A stretch of DNA of 51,654 nt. Source: Eutrophocola sp965662685 (GTDB lineage: Bacteria; Pseudomonadota; Gammaproteobacteria; Pseudomonadales; Pseudohongiellaceae). Below, piece after piece: positions 16,200 through 24,950 of the stretch. A model generated the notes under the pieces. That model was not told the DNA's origin. It did not search any database and was given only the letters and a program-made list of their open reading frames with translations. Location: NCBI GenBank assembly GCA_965662685.1, contig CBFIIQ010000021.1, positions 1-51,654 of the forward strand, in the 5' to 3' direction. Numbering within the stretch: position 1 is the first letter of the stretch; every line of letters begins with the position of its first letter. A program made the position numbers and the translations under genes.

Positions 16200-17030
16200 A
16201 TGTTAGCCCAGAGAGTCGCTACCTCTATTGTTCTGCTTGTTCTGATTCTCTCGGCAGTTTTCTATTTTCCACCAACTTATTTTGTATTATTTATTAGCCT
16301 GGTCATGGGTATAGCCATTTGGGAATGGTCCGCTCTGGCAGGATTTTCATCCATGCTTGCCCGCTTATGTTATGTGCTGGTAATGATAATACTGATGGCA
16401 ATCATTAGAGTATCGCAGAGCCCTTTAACAATCGTACTCCTGCTGGGTGGATTGTTCTGGATTATTGCTTTTTTGTTCATATTTATTTTCCCGGCAGGGA
16501 GAACAATCTGGGCAAATAATCCGGTTTTAATTCTTGCAGGAGTCCCGCTGTTTATTCCAGGCTGGCTGGCTTTTACTTTTTTGCGAAGTCAGGATCATTT
16601 TCAGTTCCTCATTCTTTTACTGTTTTTTCTGGTAGCTGCGGCTGATATTGGAGCCTATTTTGCCGGCCGCAGATTTGGTAAGCACAAACTTGCGGTGCTG
16701 GTAAGTCCCAACAAAACCTGGGAAGGATTTTTTGGCGGTATGCTTGCCTGTATGCTGTTGGTAATAATCACTGCTCTGGTTTTTTCAGAAAATCTTAGTG
16801 GTCTAAATCTGACACATTGGTTGAAATTGCTAGTCAGCGCTATATTGATTTCAGTCTTTAGCGTGGTTGGTGATTTATTTGAAAGTATGATCAAACGTTT
16901 TCGTAATGTGAAAGACAGCGGAAAAATACTGCCAGGTCATGGTGGCATACTTGATCGCATAGATAGCTTGACCTCAGCAGCGCCTATATACGTAGTACTG
17001 GTTATGCTGCTGGGTAGCGAATTCCTATGA
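16200..17030 (+). CDS. cdsA: Phosphatidate cytidylyltransferase (CDP-diglyceride synthase)
   Basis: CdsA forms CDP-diacylglycerol from phosphatidate and CTP at the inner membrane, the branch point for all phospholipids. The 276-residue protein has about eight hydrophobic segments and the family signature near the C-terminus. The signature runs through SPNKTWEG (around 172), GDLFESMIKR (around 221) and VKDSGKILPGHGGILDRID, where the aspartates bind the metal. It overlaps dxr by 4 nt (ATGA). Confidence 0.95.
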   Translation: MLAQRVATSIVLLVLILSAVFYFPPTYFVLFISLVMGIAIWEWSALAGFSSMLARLCYVLVMIILMAIIRVSQSPLTIVLLLGGLFWIIAFLFIFIFPAGRTIWANNPVLILAGVPLFIPGWLAFTFLRSQDHFQFLILLLFFLVAAADIGAYFAGRRFGKHKLAVLVSPNKTWEGFFGGMLACMLLVIITALVFSENLSGLNLTHWLKLLVSAILISVFSVVGDLFESMIKRFRNVKDSGKILPGHGGILDRIDSLTSAAPIYVVLVMLLGSEFL

Positions 17031-18205
17031 AACAGCTTCAGTCAGTTTCGATACTGGGATCAACAGGTTCAATAGGCGTTAATACCCTTAGTGTCATCGG
17101 TCAAAACAGCGACCGTTATCGCGTATTTGCCCTTTCCGCGAATACCAATGTAGAACTATTACAAAAACAATGCCGTGAATACCTGCCTGATTATGCCGTC
17201 ATGCATGATACTAATGCAGCTAAACATCTTGCTTCTGCATTATCAGATACCAATATAAAAGTGTTATCCGGTATACAGGGACTTGAATATATTGCCAGCC
17301 ATGATGAAACCGACTGTGTTATGGCTGCAATAGTAGGTGGTATCGGTTTGGCTCCGACATTTGCCGCTGTTAACGCAGGAAAAAAAATATTGTTGGCTAA
17401 CAAGGAAGCTCTTGTTATGGCCGGTCATCTGTTTATGGATAGTGTCCGGCAGAATAATGCGATGTTACTGCCAATAGACAGTGAGCATAATGCGATGTTC
17501 CAGTGCCTGCCGGTAAATAAAAAAGCACAGTTTGGTAATAAGTCCGGGGAGGGCTTCAGTAAAATAGTGCTGACCGGATCCGGTGGCCCTTTCCTGAATA
17601 CAGAGCCAGAATCCCTGATATCTGTAACGCCGGATCAGGCCTGTGCCCATCCGAACTGGGAAATGGGAAGGAAGATCTCAGTAGATTCAGCAACTATGGT
17701 AAACAAGGCGTTGGAATTAATAGAGGCCTGTTTTCTCTTTGGACTTGATGAGTCCCTGATTGAAATAATGATTCATCCACAAAGCATTATTCATTCAATG
17801 GTTTATTACCGGGATGGTTCGGTACTTGCACAAATGGGAAATCCGGACATGCGAACGCCCATCGCTTACGGACTAGCTTGGCCTGAAAGGATAAGTGCAG
17901 GAGTAGAAGAGCTGGATTTGGCTACCATATCGAGTCTGGATTTCTTACGACCCGACCTGGAAAGGTTTCCGTGCCTCAAACTTGGCAGGAAAGTCGCGGC
18001 TACAGGGGATTCAGCACCCATTATTTTTAACGCAGCTAATGAAATTGCCGTAGCAGCTTTTTTGTCTGGCAATCTCAGATTTGACCAAATTCCTGCTATC
18101 ATAGACGGTACGCTGCAAATGCAGGCTGAGACTGCTGTTTTGACGCTGGAAGATGTGTTGGAAGAAGACCGCAAGGCGCGCAAAATAGCTTCCGGTTTGT
18201 TGTAG
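17027..18205 (+). CDS. dxr: 1-deoxy-D-xylulose-5-phosphate reductoisomerase
   Basis: Dxr (IspC) converts DXP to 2-C-methyl-D-erythritol 4-phosphate with NADPH, the committed step of the MEP isoprenoid pathway. The 392-residue protein has the NADPH motif GSTGSIG near residue 11, NKEALVMAG near 125, the metal and substrate segment LPIDSEHNAMFQ near 149, and WEMGRKISVDSATMVNKALELIEA near 208-231. It feeds the UppS made two genes upstream. Two more MEP enzymes (ispD, ispF) lie about 21 kb downstream. Confidence 0.97.
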   Translation: MKQLQSVSILGSTGSIGVNTLSVIGQNSDRYRVFALSANTNVELLQKQCREYLPDYAVMHDTNAAKHLASALSDTNIKVLSGIQGLEYIASHDETDCVMAAIVGGIGLAPTFAAVNAGKKILLANKEALVMAGHLFMDSVRQNNAMLLPIDSEHNAMFQCLPVNKKAQFGNKSGEGFSKIVLTGSGGPFLNTEPESLISVTPDQACAHPNWEMGRKISVDSATMVNKALELIEACFLFGLDESLIEIMIHPQSIIHSMVYYRDGSVLAQMGNPDMRTPIAYGLAWPERISAGVEELDLATISSLDFLRPDLERFPCLKLGRKVAATGDSAPIIFNAANEIAVAAFLSGNLRFDQIPAIIDGTLQMQAETAVLTLEDVLEEDRKARKIASGLL

Positions 18206-18387
18206 TTAAAACAGATTAACTGAGTTTAAAACTTTAATAACTCACTTCGCCGATCCTGGAGACTTTTTTTCCGGAATATTGATAGACAATATCAGATAAA
18301 AAACTGATAAAAATCTACATTTTCTGGATAATCTGGGTCCAATTGGTTGTCAAAGGTAGTTGTTAATAATTGGTGTAGTTCCTGAAT
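18206..18387 (+). other. dxr-rseP intergenic region with two inverted repeats
   Basis: This 182-bp gap breaks an otherwise tight cluster. It contains TGAGTT and AACTCA (18221-18244), a T7 run at 18264-18270 without a convincing GC stem before it, and a perfect inverted repeat ATATTG-N5-CAATAT (18276-18292). It may hold a promoter for rseP-bamA, but I could not choose one with confidence. Confidence 0.4.
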
Positions 18388-19833
18388 ATGGAAATGGCTG
18401 GCAGTATAATTTTTGACGTGATTGCCATGTTGGTGACACTCGGAATACTCGTTACTTTTCATGAGTACGGGCATTTTTGGGTCGCTAGAAAATGCGGCGT
18501 CAAGGTCGAAAAATTTTCCATTGGTTTTGGTAAGCCTTTGTTACGCTGGCGTGGGAAAAAAGTATCTGCTGCAAAGAACCCTGATTCCGATCAAGCACTT
18601 AATGACGAACTGGGCACTGAGTTTGTTATTGCAGCTCTCCCTCTGGGAGGCTATGTAAAAATGCTTGGGGAGCAGGATGTAGATATTCCTGATAATCAAA
18701 AAAAGTTTGCCTTCAATCATAAAACCCTTGCACAAAAGGCAGCCATTGTTGCCGCCGGTCCAGCAGCTAATTTTTTACTTGCGATCCTGCTTTACTGGGT
18801 CATGTTCATGTCCGGAATCAGAGATTTTGCACCCATCGTTGGCCAGATAGATGAGGCATCCTCAGCTGAACTTTCCGGGTTGCAGTACGGTGATGAAATA
18901 ATCAGGGTCGATGGTAAGGAAACCCGTACCTGGCAGGAGGTCAGGAAGCAGTTGCTGGATCGTCTGGGCGAAAGTGGTAATTTGCAATTAACAGTGACCA
19001 ATGAAGAATCAACTCAAAGTAGAGACGTGACTATACCTCTGGAGGATTGGTTGCAAGGTGCAGCAGAACCGGATGTGCTTGGCTCGCTCGGGATTACGCC
19101 AATATTTATGGATATCCCTCCTCGTATCGGACAACTGGAAGCGGGCGGCAGGGCGTTAGACGCAGGTTTTGAAAGTGGCGATTTAGTGTTGTCCGTTGAT
19201 GGTCAGGCAGTTGATGGTTGGGATGAATGGGTTGCATTCATTCGTAACAGCCCGGAGCAGAATTTAAACGTAGTCATTGAACGTGATCAACGAACTATTG
19301 AAATAGTGCTGATGCCGGCGCAAAGACGTGACGAAAATAATCAGCTCGTGCTGGATGAAAATGGAAATTCCCAAGGCTATATCGGAGCCGGCGTAGAACT
19401 TCCGGTCTTGCCCCAGGAAATGATTCGTGAAATTCAGTTCAACCCTGTTACAGCGTTTATTGAAGCGGTAAAAGAGACTTGGGAAAACAGTGTTTTCGTA
19501 TTGGTCGCTATAAAGAAAATGTTAATTGGTTTGATGTCGGTAAATAATATCAGTGGACCTATTACCATTGCCAAAATCGCTGGCGATTCAGCCAGCGATG
19601 GCCTGGAATATTTTATAGGATTTCTCGCTATTCTCAGTATCAGTCTGGGTGTAATGAACCTGCTACCGATTCCTGTTCTGGATGGCGGGCATCTTTTTTA
19701 CTATGCCATTGAAGCAATTAGTCGCAAGCCCTTGCCCGACTATGTCCAGGAAATGGGCTTGCGTTTTGGTTTAATTATAATCGCAGGCATCATGTTCATT
19801 GCCTTCTACAATGATATCAATCGTCTGTTTTAA
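18388..19833 (+). CDS. rseP: RseP site-2 intramembrane zinc metalloprotease
   Basis: RseP cleaves the anti-sigma factor RseA inside the membrane to release sigma E, and removes remnant signal peptides. The zinc site is H25-E26-YG-H29 in the first transmembrane helix, and the third ligand is D432 in the late PVLDGGH motif. Two PDZ domains lie between (about residues 130-225 and 230-320), followed by the C-terminal helices. It is 481 residues versus 450 in E. coli. Part of the excess is a roughly 18-residue polar insertion after the first helix (KKVSAAKNPDSDQALNDE) and part is in the second PDZ region. ATG 18388 has a weak ribosome-binding site; a second ATG two codons later is possible. It lies 8 nt before bamA. 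Confidence 0.95.
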   Translation: MEMAGSIIFDVIAMLVTLGILVTFHEYGHFWVARKCGVKVEKFSIGFGKPLLRWRGKKVSAAKNPDSDQALNDELGTEFVIAALPLGGYVKMLGEQDVDIPDNQKKFAFNHKTLAQKAAIVAAGPAANFLLAILLYWVMFMSGIRDFAPIVGQIDEASSAELSGLQYGDEIIRVDGKETRTWQEVRKQLLDRLGESGNLQLTVTNEESTQSRDVTIPLEDWLQGAAEPDVLGSLGITPIFMDIPPRIGQLEAGGRALDAGFESGDLVLSVDGQAVDGWDEWVAFIRNSPEQNLNVVIERDQRTIEIVLMPAQRRDENNQLVLDENGNSQGYIGAGVELPVLPQEMIREIQFNPVTAFIEAVKETWENSVFVLVAIKKMLIGLMSVNNISGPITIAKIAGDSASDGLEYFIGFLAILSISLGVMNLLPIPVLDGGHLFYYAIEAISRKPLPDYVQEMGLRFGLIIIAGIMFIAFYNDINRLF

Positions 19834-19841
19834 GGCTAATA

Positions 19842-22568
19842 ATGATTCTGAAGTACAAAGCTACAATTTTGTCATGGTTTTTTTTGGTGTTACTGTTACC
19901 TCTCCAGGTATCAGCCCAAGTAGCTCCTCCGTCAAATTCCCAGTCTTTTACTGTTTCTGATATACGCCTTGAAGGCCTGCAGCGTATTTCTGCAACCAAT
20001 GTGTTCGCCTTGCTAAATATCAGTGTCGGCGACCAGCTTACTCCACAAGATTTTGCAAACATAATTCGTGACATCGCTACTTCGGAAAATTTTGCTGACG
20101 TTGAACTGCTAAGAGAAGGGAATGTGCTGATTATTCGACTTGAAGAAAGGTCAACTATCAGTGACATCCAGCTTGAAGGTAACAAACTGATTCCTACTGA
20201 AGCCTTACTGGAAAATATGAGTAGTGGCGGCCTTGCCATTGGTCAGGTGTTTCAGCCGTCAACTCTGGATGGCATGCGATTGGCTTTACAGGAACAATAT
20301 GTGGGACAGGGCAGATATGGCGCTACAGTTGACACTGAAATTGTAGAACAGCCGCGAAACAGGGTAGCTTTGAATATCAATATTAATGAGGGTGATGCAG
20401 CTAAAATCATTCATATTAATATAGTTGGTAACACGGTCTTTAATGATGAAGAGTTGCTTGGCTTGTTTGAGCTGAGAACGTCGAACTGGCTTTCCTGGAT
20501 TCGTAAAGATGATCAGTACGCCCGAGAAAAAATCAATGGTGATATAGAGCGACTGACATCCTATTATATGGATCAGGGCTATATTAATTTTGACATAACA
20601 TCGACTCAAGTCTCGGTAACGCCGGCCAAGGATGAGGTCTATATCACTATTAATATTTCCGAAGGTGATATCTATACCATTGATGAAGTTGAGTTGGCCG
20701 GTGACCTGGTTGATTCTGAAGAAATTCTCAGATTGATGATTCAGTTGCGCAAAGGTCAGGTTTTTTCGCAGCAACTGGTAACCAGCACGTCTGAGTTTAT
20801 GACTCAATTGCTTGGTAACCGGGGCTATTTCTTTGCAGAAGTGGAAGGGGTTCCTTCCATTGATGAGGACGAGAAGACGGTAGATGTCACCTTCTTTGTT
20901 ATTCCTGGGAACAGAACCTATATAAATCGCATCAGTTTTTACGGTAATACGAATACGGCTGATGAAGTACTGCGTCGGGAAATGCGGCAGATGGAAGGCG
21001 CTCCCGCTTCCAACGTTGCCCTGGAACAATCAAAGGTGCGTCTGGAGCAGCTCGGTTATTTTGCCACAGTAGACTATGAAACTTCCGAAGTGCCCGGAAC
21101 CGCGGACCAGATTGACGTTGATTACACCGTTGAAGAGCAGCTTTCAGGGCAAATTGGTGGCAGCCTTGGATTTGGACAGGTTCAGGGACTTGTTTTATCG
21201 GCCAACCTGCAACAAGCCAATTTCCTGGGGACTGGCAAGAGTATTGGTGTTGGGGTCAATACCAGTGCATTTAGTACCAGTTATCAATTCAATTATTTTG
21301 ACCCTTATTATACGATTGACGGTGTAAGCAGAGGCTTTGGTGTTTCCTACACCACATCTGATTTTGCCGAATTAAACCTTGCGTCCTACAGTACCAACCA
21401 ATTCAATTCCAGTGTGACTTATGGCTATCCCATGGGTGAAACCCAGCGCGTATCATTTAATTTCGGCTTTACCAACACTGTAATCGATGAAGGGTTTGGT
21501 CCTGTACAGGAAATTAAATCGAGTCCTGATCTCATTCCGGGTATTGTGAATTACGTTGTTACACCACCACGGAGCCAATCCTATTTTGATCCCGTTACCG
21601 GACAAATATTTCCTATAGCGGATGCTGTTGTCGCGCCCATTACAGATCTTCCTGCTACAGCGTTCAACCAAAACCAGGGATTTCTTGATCGTGACGGGAA
21701 TAAATTTAATAACCTGAATCTCTCCATTACCTGGAGTGAATCTACCTTAAACCGTGGATTGTTACCGACAGCAGGGCAGGCGCAGAGTCTATCAGCCGAA
21801 CTGGTTATTCCAGGTAGCGATCTTTCTTTTTATCGTCTCAGGTATGTTTTTGATAAATATATACCAATCAGGGGAGAATGGATTGGACGTATAAATGCAA
21901 ATCTTGGTTATGGGGATGGTTATGGCTCTACTGAGCAGCTACCGTTTTTCCAGAATTTCTATGCAGGCGGACTGGGAACGGTTAGAGGCTTTGAAAGGAA
22001 TACTCTGGGACCGCGGGCTACTTTTCCGGAACGTTACAGGACGGCCAATACCCAATTTGTTAAAGATGCCAATGGCAATATAGCCACAGATGCGTTTGGC
22101 CAACCGGTACTGGATATAAGGTCCGATGCTGCTTATCTGCTTAGACAAGTACTGGATGAAAACGGACAACCTTTATTTGACGTGACCGGTCAGCCGGTAC
22201 TCGCAGAATCCCTTGCTTCCGAGCGTTTGTTTCAGGGTAGGTCACAACCTTTTGGTGGCAATATTCAGACTACCGCGTCACTTGAACTTATTTTCCCTCT
22301 GCCATTTATAGAGGATCGTAGCAGGGTGCGCTCAGCGGTATTTGTTGATGTCGGCAACGTGTTTTCATCCTATTGCACAGAAGAACAAGAAATATCAAGC
22401 AACTGCGTGGAGTTTGATGTGGGTGAATTACGTTACTCGGCCGGGCTATCGGTAAGCTGGTTTTCTGGTGCGTTTGGAATGATGACATTCAGCCTCGCCA
22501 AACCTTTCAATACTTCTATTATTGATGAAACCGAGATTTTCCAGTTTACGCTGGGTAATACCTTTTAA
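19842..22568 (+). CDS. bamA: BamA outer-membrane protein assembly factor, enlarged barrel loops
   Basis: BamA is the Omp85 core of the BAM complex that folds and inserts outer-membrane proteins. A signal peptide ends near VSAQ (residue ~25), five POTRA domains span roughly 28-430, and a 16-strand barrel follows with the VRGF loop-6 motif near 712 and a C-terminal F. The protein is 908 residues, about 100 longer than E. coli. The excess is in two loop regions, about 555-622 and 731-807. The second holds a repeated pattern (DANG...FGQPVL then DENG...TGQPVL). ATG 19842 is 8 nt after rseP. The skp gene follows, matching the standard rseP-bamA-skp-lpxD order. Confidence 0.96.
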   Translation: MILKYKATILSWFFLVLLLPLQVSAQVAPPSNSQSFTVSDIRLEGLQRISATNVFALLNISVGDQLTPQDFANIIRDIATSENFADVELLREGNVLIIRLEERSTISDIQLEGNKLIPTEALLENMSSGGLAIGQVFQPSTLDGMRLALQEQYVGQGRYGATVDTEIVEQPRNRVALNININEGDAAKIIHINIVGNTVFNDEELLGLFELRTSNWLSWIRKDDQYAREKINGDIERLTSYYMDQGYINFDITSTQVSVTPAKDEVYITINISEGDIYTIDEVELAGDLVDSEEILRLMIQLRKGQVFSQQLVTSTSEFMTQLLGNRGYFFAEVEGVPSIDEDEKTVDVTFFVIPGNRTYINRISFYGNTNTADEVLRREMRQMEGAPASNVALEQSKVRLEQLGYFATVDYETSEVPGTADQIDVDYTVEEQLSGQIGGSLGFGQVQGLVLSANLQQANFLGTGKSIGVGVNTSAFSTSYQFNYFDPYYTIDGVSRGFGVSYTTSDFAELNLASYSTNQFNSSVTYGYPMGETQRVSFNFGFTNTVIDEGFGPVQEIKSSPDLIPGIVNYVVTPPRSQSYFDPVTGQIFPIADAVVAPITDLPATAFNQNQGFLDRDGNKFNNLNLSITWSESTLNRGLLPTAGQAQSLSAELVIPGSDLSFYRLRYVFDKYIPIRGEWIGRINANLGYGDGYGSTEQLPFFQNFYAGGLGTVRGFERNTLGPRATFPERYRTANTQFVKDANGNIATDAFGQPVLDIRSDAAYLLRQVLDENGQPLFDVTGQPVLAESLASERLFQGRSQPFGGNIQTTASLELIFPLPFIEDRSRVRSAVFVDVGNVFSSYCTEEQEISSNCVEFDVGELRYSAGLSVSWFSGAFGMMTFSLAKPFNTSIIDETEIFQFTLGNTF

Positions 22569-22636
22569 TACGGGAGACACTCGTTTTTTTGCAAATAATG
22601 AACTATTCGAACCTATTAAGAAAACCCTGTAGAATA

Positions 22637-22701
22637 CCCGCCAGCAAGGCTGATTTGTCATCTCGTTAAAAAGTTTAATTGGCGGGGAATAAAATCCGCC
22701 A
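22637..22701 (+). promoter_or_regulatory. Mutually exclusive hairpins between bamA and skp
   Basis: Segment A, CCCGCCA (22637-22643), is complementary to segment B, TGGCGGG (22680-22686). Segment B is also complementary to segment C, CCGCCA (22696-22701). B can pair with A or with C but not both, which is the layout of an attenuator or RNA switch. No T run follows C, so classical intrinsic termination is not evident. Confidence 0.4.
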
Positions 22702-22746
22702 TTCGAGCGTCTAATCGATTATCGAACTTATTATTTTTGGAGAAAT

Positions 22747-23268
22747 ATGTTGAATAAAGTTATTGGTAGTTTGATATTAACTGTTGTAATGGCTCTCGGG
22801 GCAAGTAGTGCATTTGCCCAGGATACCGGTGGGCTAAAAATAGCTGTACTTGATATGTCGACTGCCCTGATGAATTCTGATGTGGCAAAAGTAGTCAATG
22901 ATGAGCTGCAGCAGGAAACTGCAGATGACCAGGAGAAAGTAAGAAGCCTGGCAACGCAGGCTCAGACTTTACAGGAGCAGATCCAGCAGGATGGAGAGGT
23001 TATGAGTGAAGCTGAGCAACGCCGCATTGTCGGAGAGCTTCAGGAATTGCAGAACCAGTATCAATTTCTGGTGCAAAAGATCCAGACTCTTATTAATGAA
23101 AGGCAGCAGCAATTTCAGCAAAGCTATGCACCGAACCTTGTTCAGGCTATTACAGAAGTAGTTGAAGAAGATGGGTATGATATTGTGTTTCGCGCTGAAG
23201 CCGCACTTCATTATGGTAATGCAATCAACATTACAGCGAGAGTCACAGAAAAGCTTAACCAGCAATAA
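22747..23268 (+). CDS. skp: Periplasmic chaperone Skp (OmpH family)
   Basis: Skp is a trimeric jellyfish-shaped periplasmic holdase that carries unfolded outer-membrane proteins to the BAM complex. A clear signal peptide (hydrophobic stretch then SSAFAQ, cleavage near residue 24) precedes KIAVLDMSTALMNS, the family N-terminal strand. A long Gln/Glu-rich coiled coil (about 55-125) forms the tentacles, and a short C-terminal strand region follows. The mature size is about 149 residues, slightly shorter than most. Spacing from bamA is 178 nt, with hairpins in between. A GGAGAAAT ribosome-binding site precedes the ATG. Confidence 0.93.
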   Translation: MLNKVIGSLILTVVMALGASSAFAQDTGGLKIAVLDMSTALMNSDVAKVVNDELQQETADDQEKVRSLATQAQTLQEQIQQDGEVMSEAEQRRIVGELQELQNQYQFLVQKIQTLINERQQQFQQSYAPNLVQAITEVVEEDGYDIVFRAEAALHYGNAINITARVTEKLNQQ

Positions 23269-23383
23269 TAGAGCACAGAGACACTGACAGAACTGATTCA
23301 CTGTGATTCCTGTTAGTCGAAACTGCTGAAATCTATAAATGCCAGGGCAAGTGCCTGACTGCGAGTAATGGCTACAAAAAAGA

Positions 23384-24430
23384 GTGGAAGAGAAAAAAAA
23401 AGAATACACACTTGGCGAACTGGCGGAGCTTCTGGATATTACCCTGCAAGGGGATTCTGAGGTAAAGGTAACAGGTATTGCCACCCTCGCAGGGGCCAAC
23501 GCTGGTGAATTAAGTTTCTATCACAACCCCGCCTACATTTCTGATTTAAAAACAACAAAAGCGGCAGTGGTAATTTTACCCGCCGCAGTATCTCCTGACT
23601 GTTCTACCAACAAACTTTTAACAGAAAATCCATATTTGGCTTATGCCAAAGTTAGCCGCTTATTTGAAACGTCCTTTGACTCCATAGGGCAAATTCATCC
23701 AGGCGCTGTCATTGATAGCAGTGCTGAAATAGGCGAACAAGTTTCTATCGGCGCGAATGTCGTTATTGAAGCCAATGTTCGTATTGGTAATCATAGTATT
23801 ATTGGTGCAAATGTCGTCATTGGGAAAAACAGTTGTTTGGGAGAGAACGCCCTGGTTTATCCGAATGTCACTCTTTATCATGATGTGATTGTCGGTAATA
23901 ATGCAATCATCCATTCAGGTGTCGTTATTGGCAGTGATGGTTTTGGTTTTGCCCGCGACGACAAGATTCAGGTAAAAATTGCTCAACTTGGCGGAGTCAG
24001 CATTGGTAGCGATGTTGAAATAGGGGCCGGCAGTACCATTGATCGGGGTGCTCTTGACGATACTGTTATTGAAAATGGCGTCAAAATAGATAACCAGGTT
24101 CAGATTGCACACAATGTCAGGGTAGGAGAAAACACGGTTATTTGTGGCTGTAGTGCCGTTGCCGGTAGCTCAAACATTGGCAAAAATTGTATAATTGCCG
24201 GAGCTGTTGGGATTATCAATCACATCACAATCGTCGATGAAGTCACTGTGACTGCCATGTCACTGGTAAACAAGTCGATTACCAGTAAAGGGTGTTATTC
24301 TTCCGGGACCGGGCTGTCCGAATCATCACTGTGGAAGAAAAATATTGTGCATTTTCGTCATCTTGATAAGCTAAACAGTCGTTTGAAGATTATCGAAAAC
24401 ACTACAAATTTTAAAAACAAAAAGAATTAA
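23384..24430 (+). CDS. lpxD: UDP-3-O-acylglucosamine N-acyltransferase
   Basis: LpxD adds the second hydroxyacyl chain, at N-2, in lipid A synthesis, using acyl-ACP. The 348-residue protein has the N-terminal uridine-binding domain (TLGELAELL, then ELSFYHNP) and a long left-handed beta-helix of hexapeptide repeats (about 105-300). The catalytic His is expected in the QIAHNVRVG segment near residue 245. The start is GTG at 23384. An in-frame TAA 18 nt upstream rules out any earlier start, and the nearby ATG at 23368 is in another frame. The ribosome-binding site is weak (AAAAAAGA). Confidence 0.96.
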   Translation: MEEKKKEYTLGELAELLDITLQGDSEVKVTGIATLAGANAGELSFYHNPAYISDLKTTKAAVVILPAAVSPDCSTNKLLTENPYLAYAKVSRLFETSFDSIGQIHPGAVIDSSAEIGEQVSIGANVVIEANVRIGNHSIIGANVVIGKNSCLGENALVYPNVTLYHDVIVGNNAIIHSGVVIGSDGFGFARDDKIQVKIAQLGGVSIGSDVEIGAGSTIDRGALDDTVIENGVKIDNQVQIAHNVRVGENTVICGCSAVAGSSNIGKNCIIAGAVGIINHITIVDEVTVTAMSLVNKSITSKGCYSSGTGLSESSLWKKNIVHFRHLDKLNSRLKIIENTTNFKNKKN

Positions 24431-24512
24431 CAAAATAAAATTATGAGCCTTGAGCAATATCCTGCGAAAGCGGTATTGAACAAATTAACCCCCGAGTAAA
24501 GCAGGATTCCTT

Positions 24513-24950
24513 ATGATGGATATTGGTGATATCAAAGAGTATTTACCCCAAAGGTACCCATTCCTGATGGTCGATCGTGTGGTCGAGCTCGAATTAGGTA
24601 TACGTATCAAGGCTTACAAAAATGTAACCACCAACGAAGAGTTTTTCGAAGGCCATTTTCCAAGCAAGCCTATTATGCCAGGTGTGCTCATCATTGAGGC
24701 ATTGGCACAGGCCGCAGGCGTTCTCGGATTCAAGTCCCAGGAAAAAAAACCTAAAGATGGTTATCTCTATTATTTTGTAGGTGCTGACAAGGTTCGCCTG
24801 AAGCGTCCAGTAGTGCCTGGCGATCAACTTATTCTTGAAGCAGAAATGGGTCCGGTTCGCAGAGGCATTTACAGATTCGTATGTCGTGCTTCGGTAGATG
24901 GCGCTACTGTCTGCGAGGCCACAATTCTGTGTGCTGAAAGGAAGGAATAA
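24513..24950 (+). CDS. fabZ: 3-hydroxyacyl-[acyl-carrier-protein] dehydratase FabZ
   Basis: FabZ dehydrates 3-hydroxyacyl-ACP in fatty acid elongation and competes with LpxA and LpxD for the same substrates, which explains its place in the lpx cluster. The 145-residue hot-dog-fold enzyme has the catalytic H48 in EGHFPSKPIMPG and E62 in IIEALAQ. Two ATG codons are adjacent at the start (24513 and 24516). The end overlaps lpxA by one base (TAATG). Confidence 0.97.
   Translation: MMDIGDIKEYLPQRYPFLMVDRVVELELGIRIKAYKNVTTNEEFFEGHFPSKPIMPGVLIIEALAQAAGVLGFKSQEKKPKDGYLYYFVGADKVRLKRPVVPGDQLILEAEMGPVRRGIYRFVCRASVDGATVCEATILCAERKE

Noticed and set aside
24443..24499. An 18-codon ORF between lpxD and fabZ
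   Set aside because: It has an ATG and a stop but no Shine-Dalgarno, and nothing else supports translation. Short frames like this are expected by chance.
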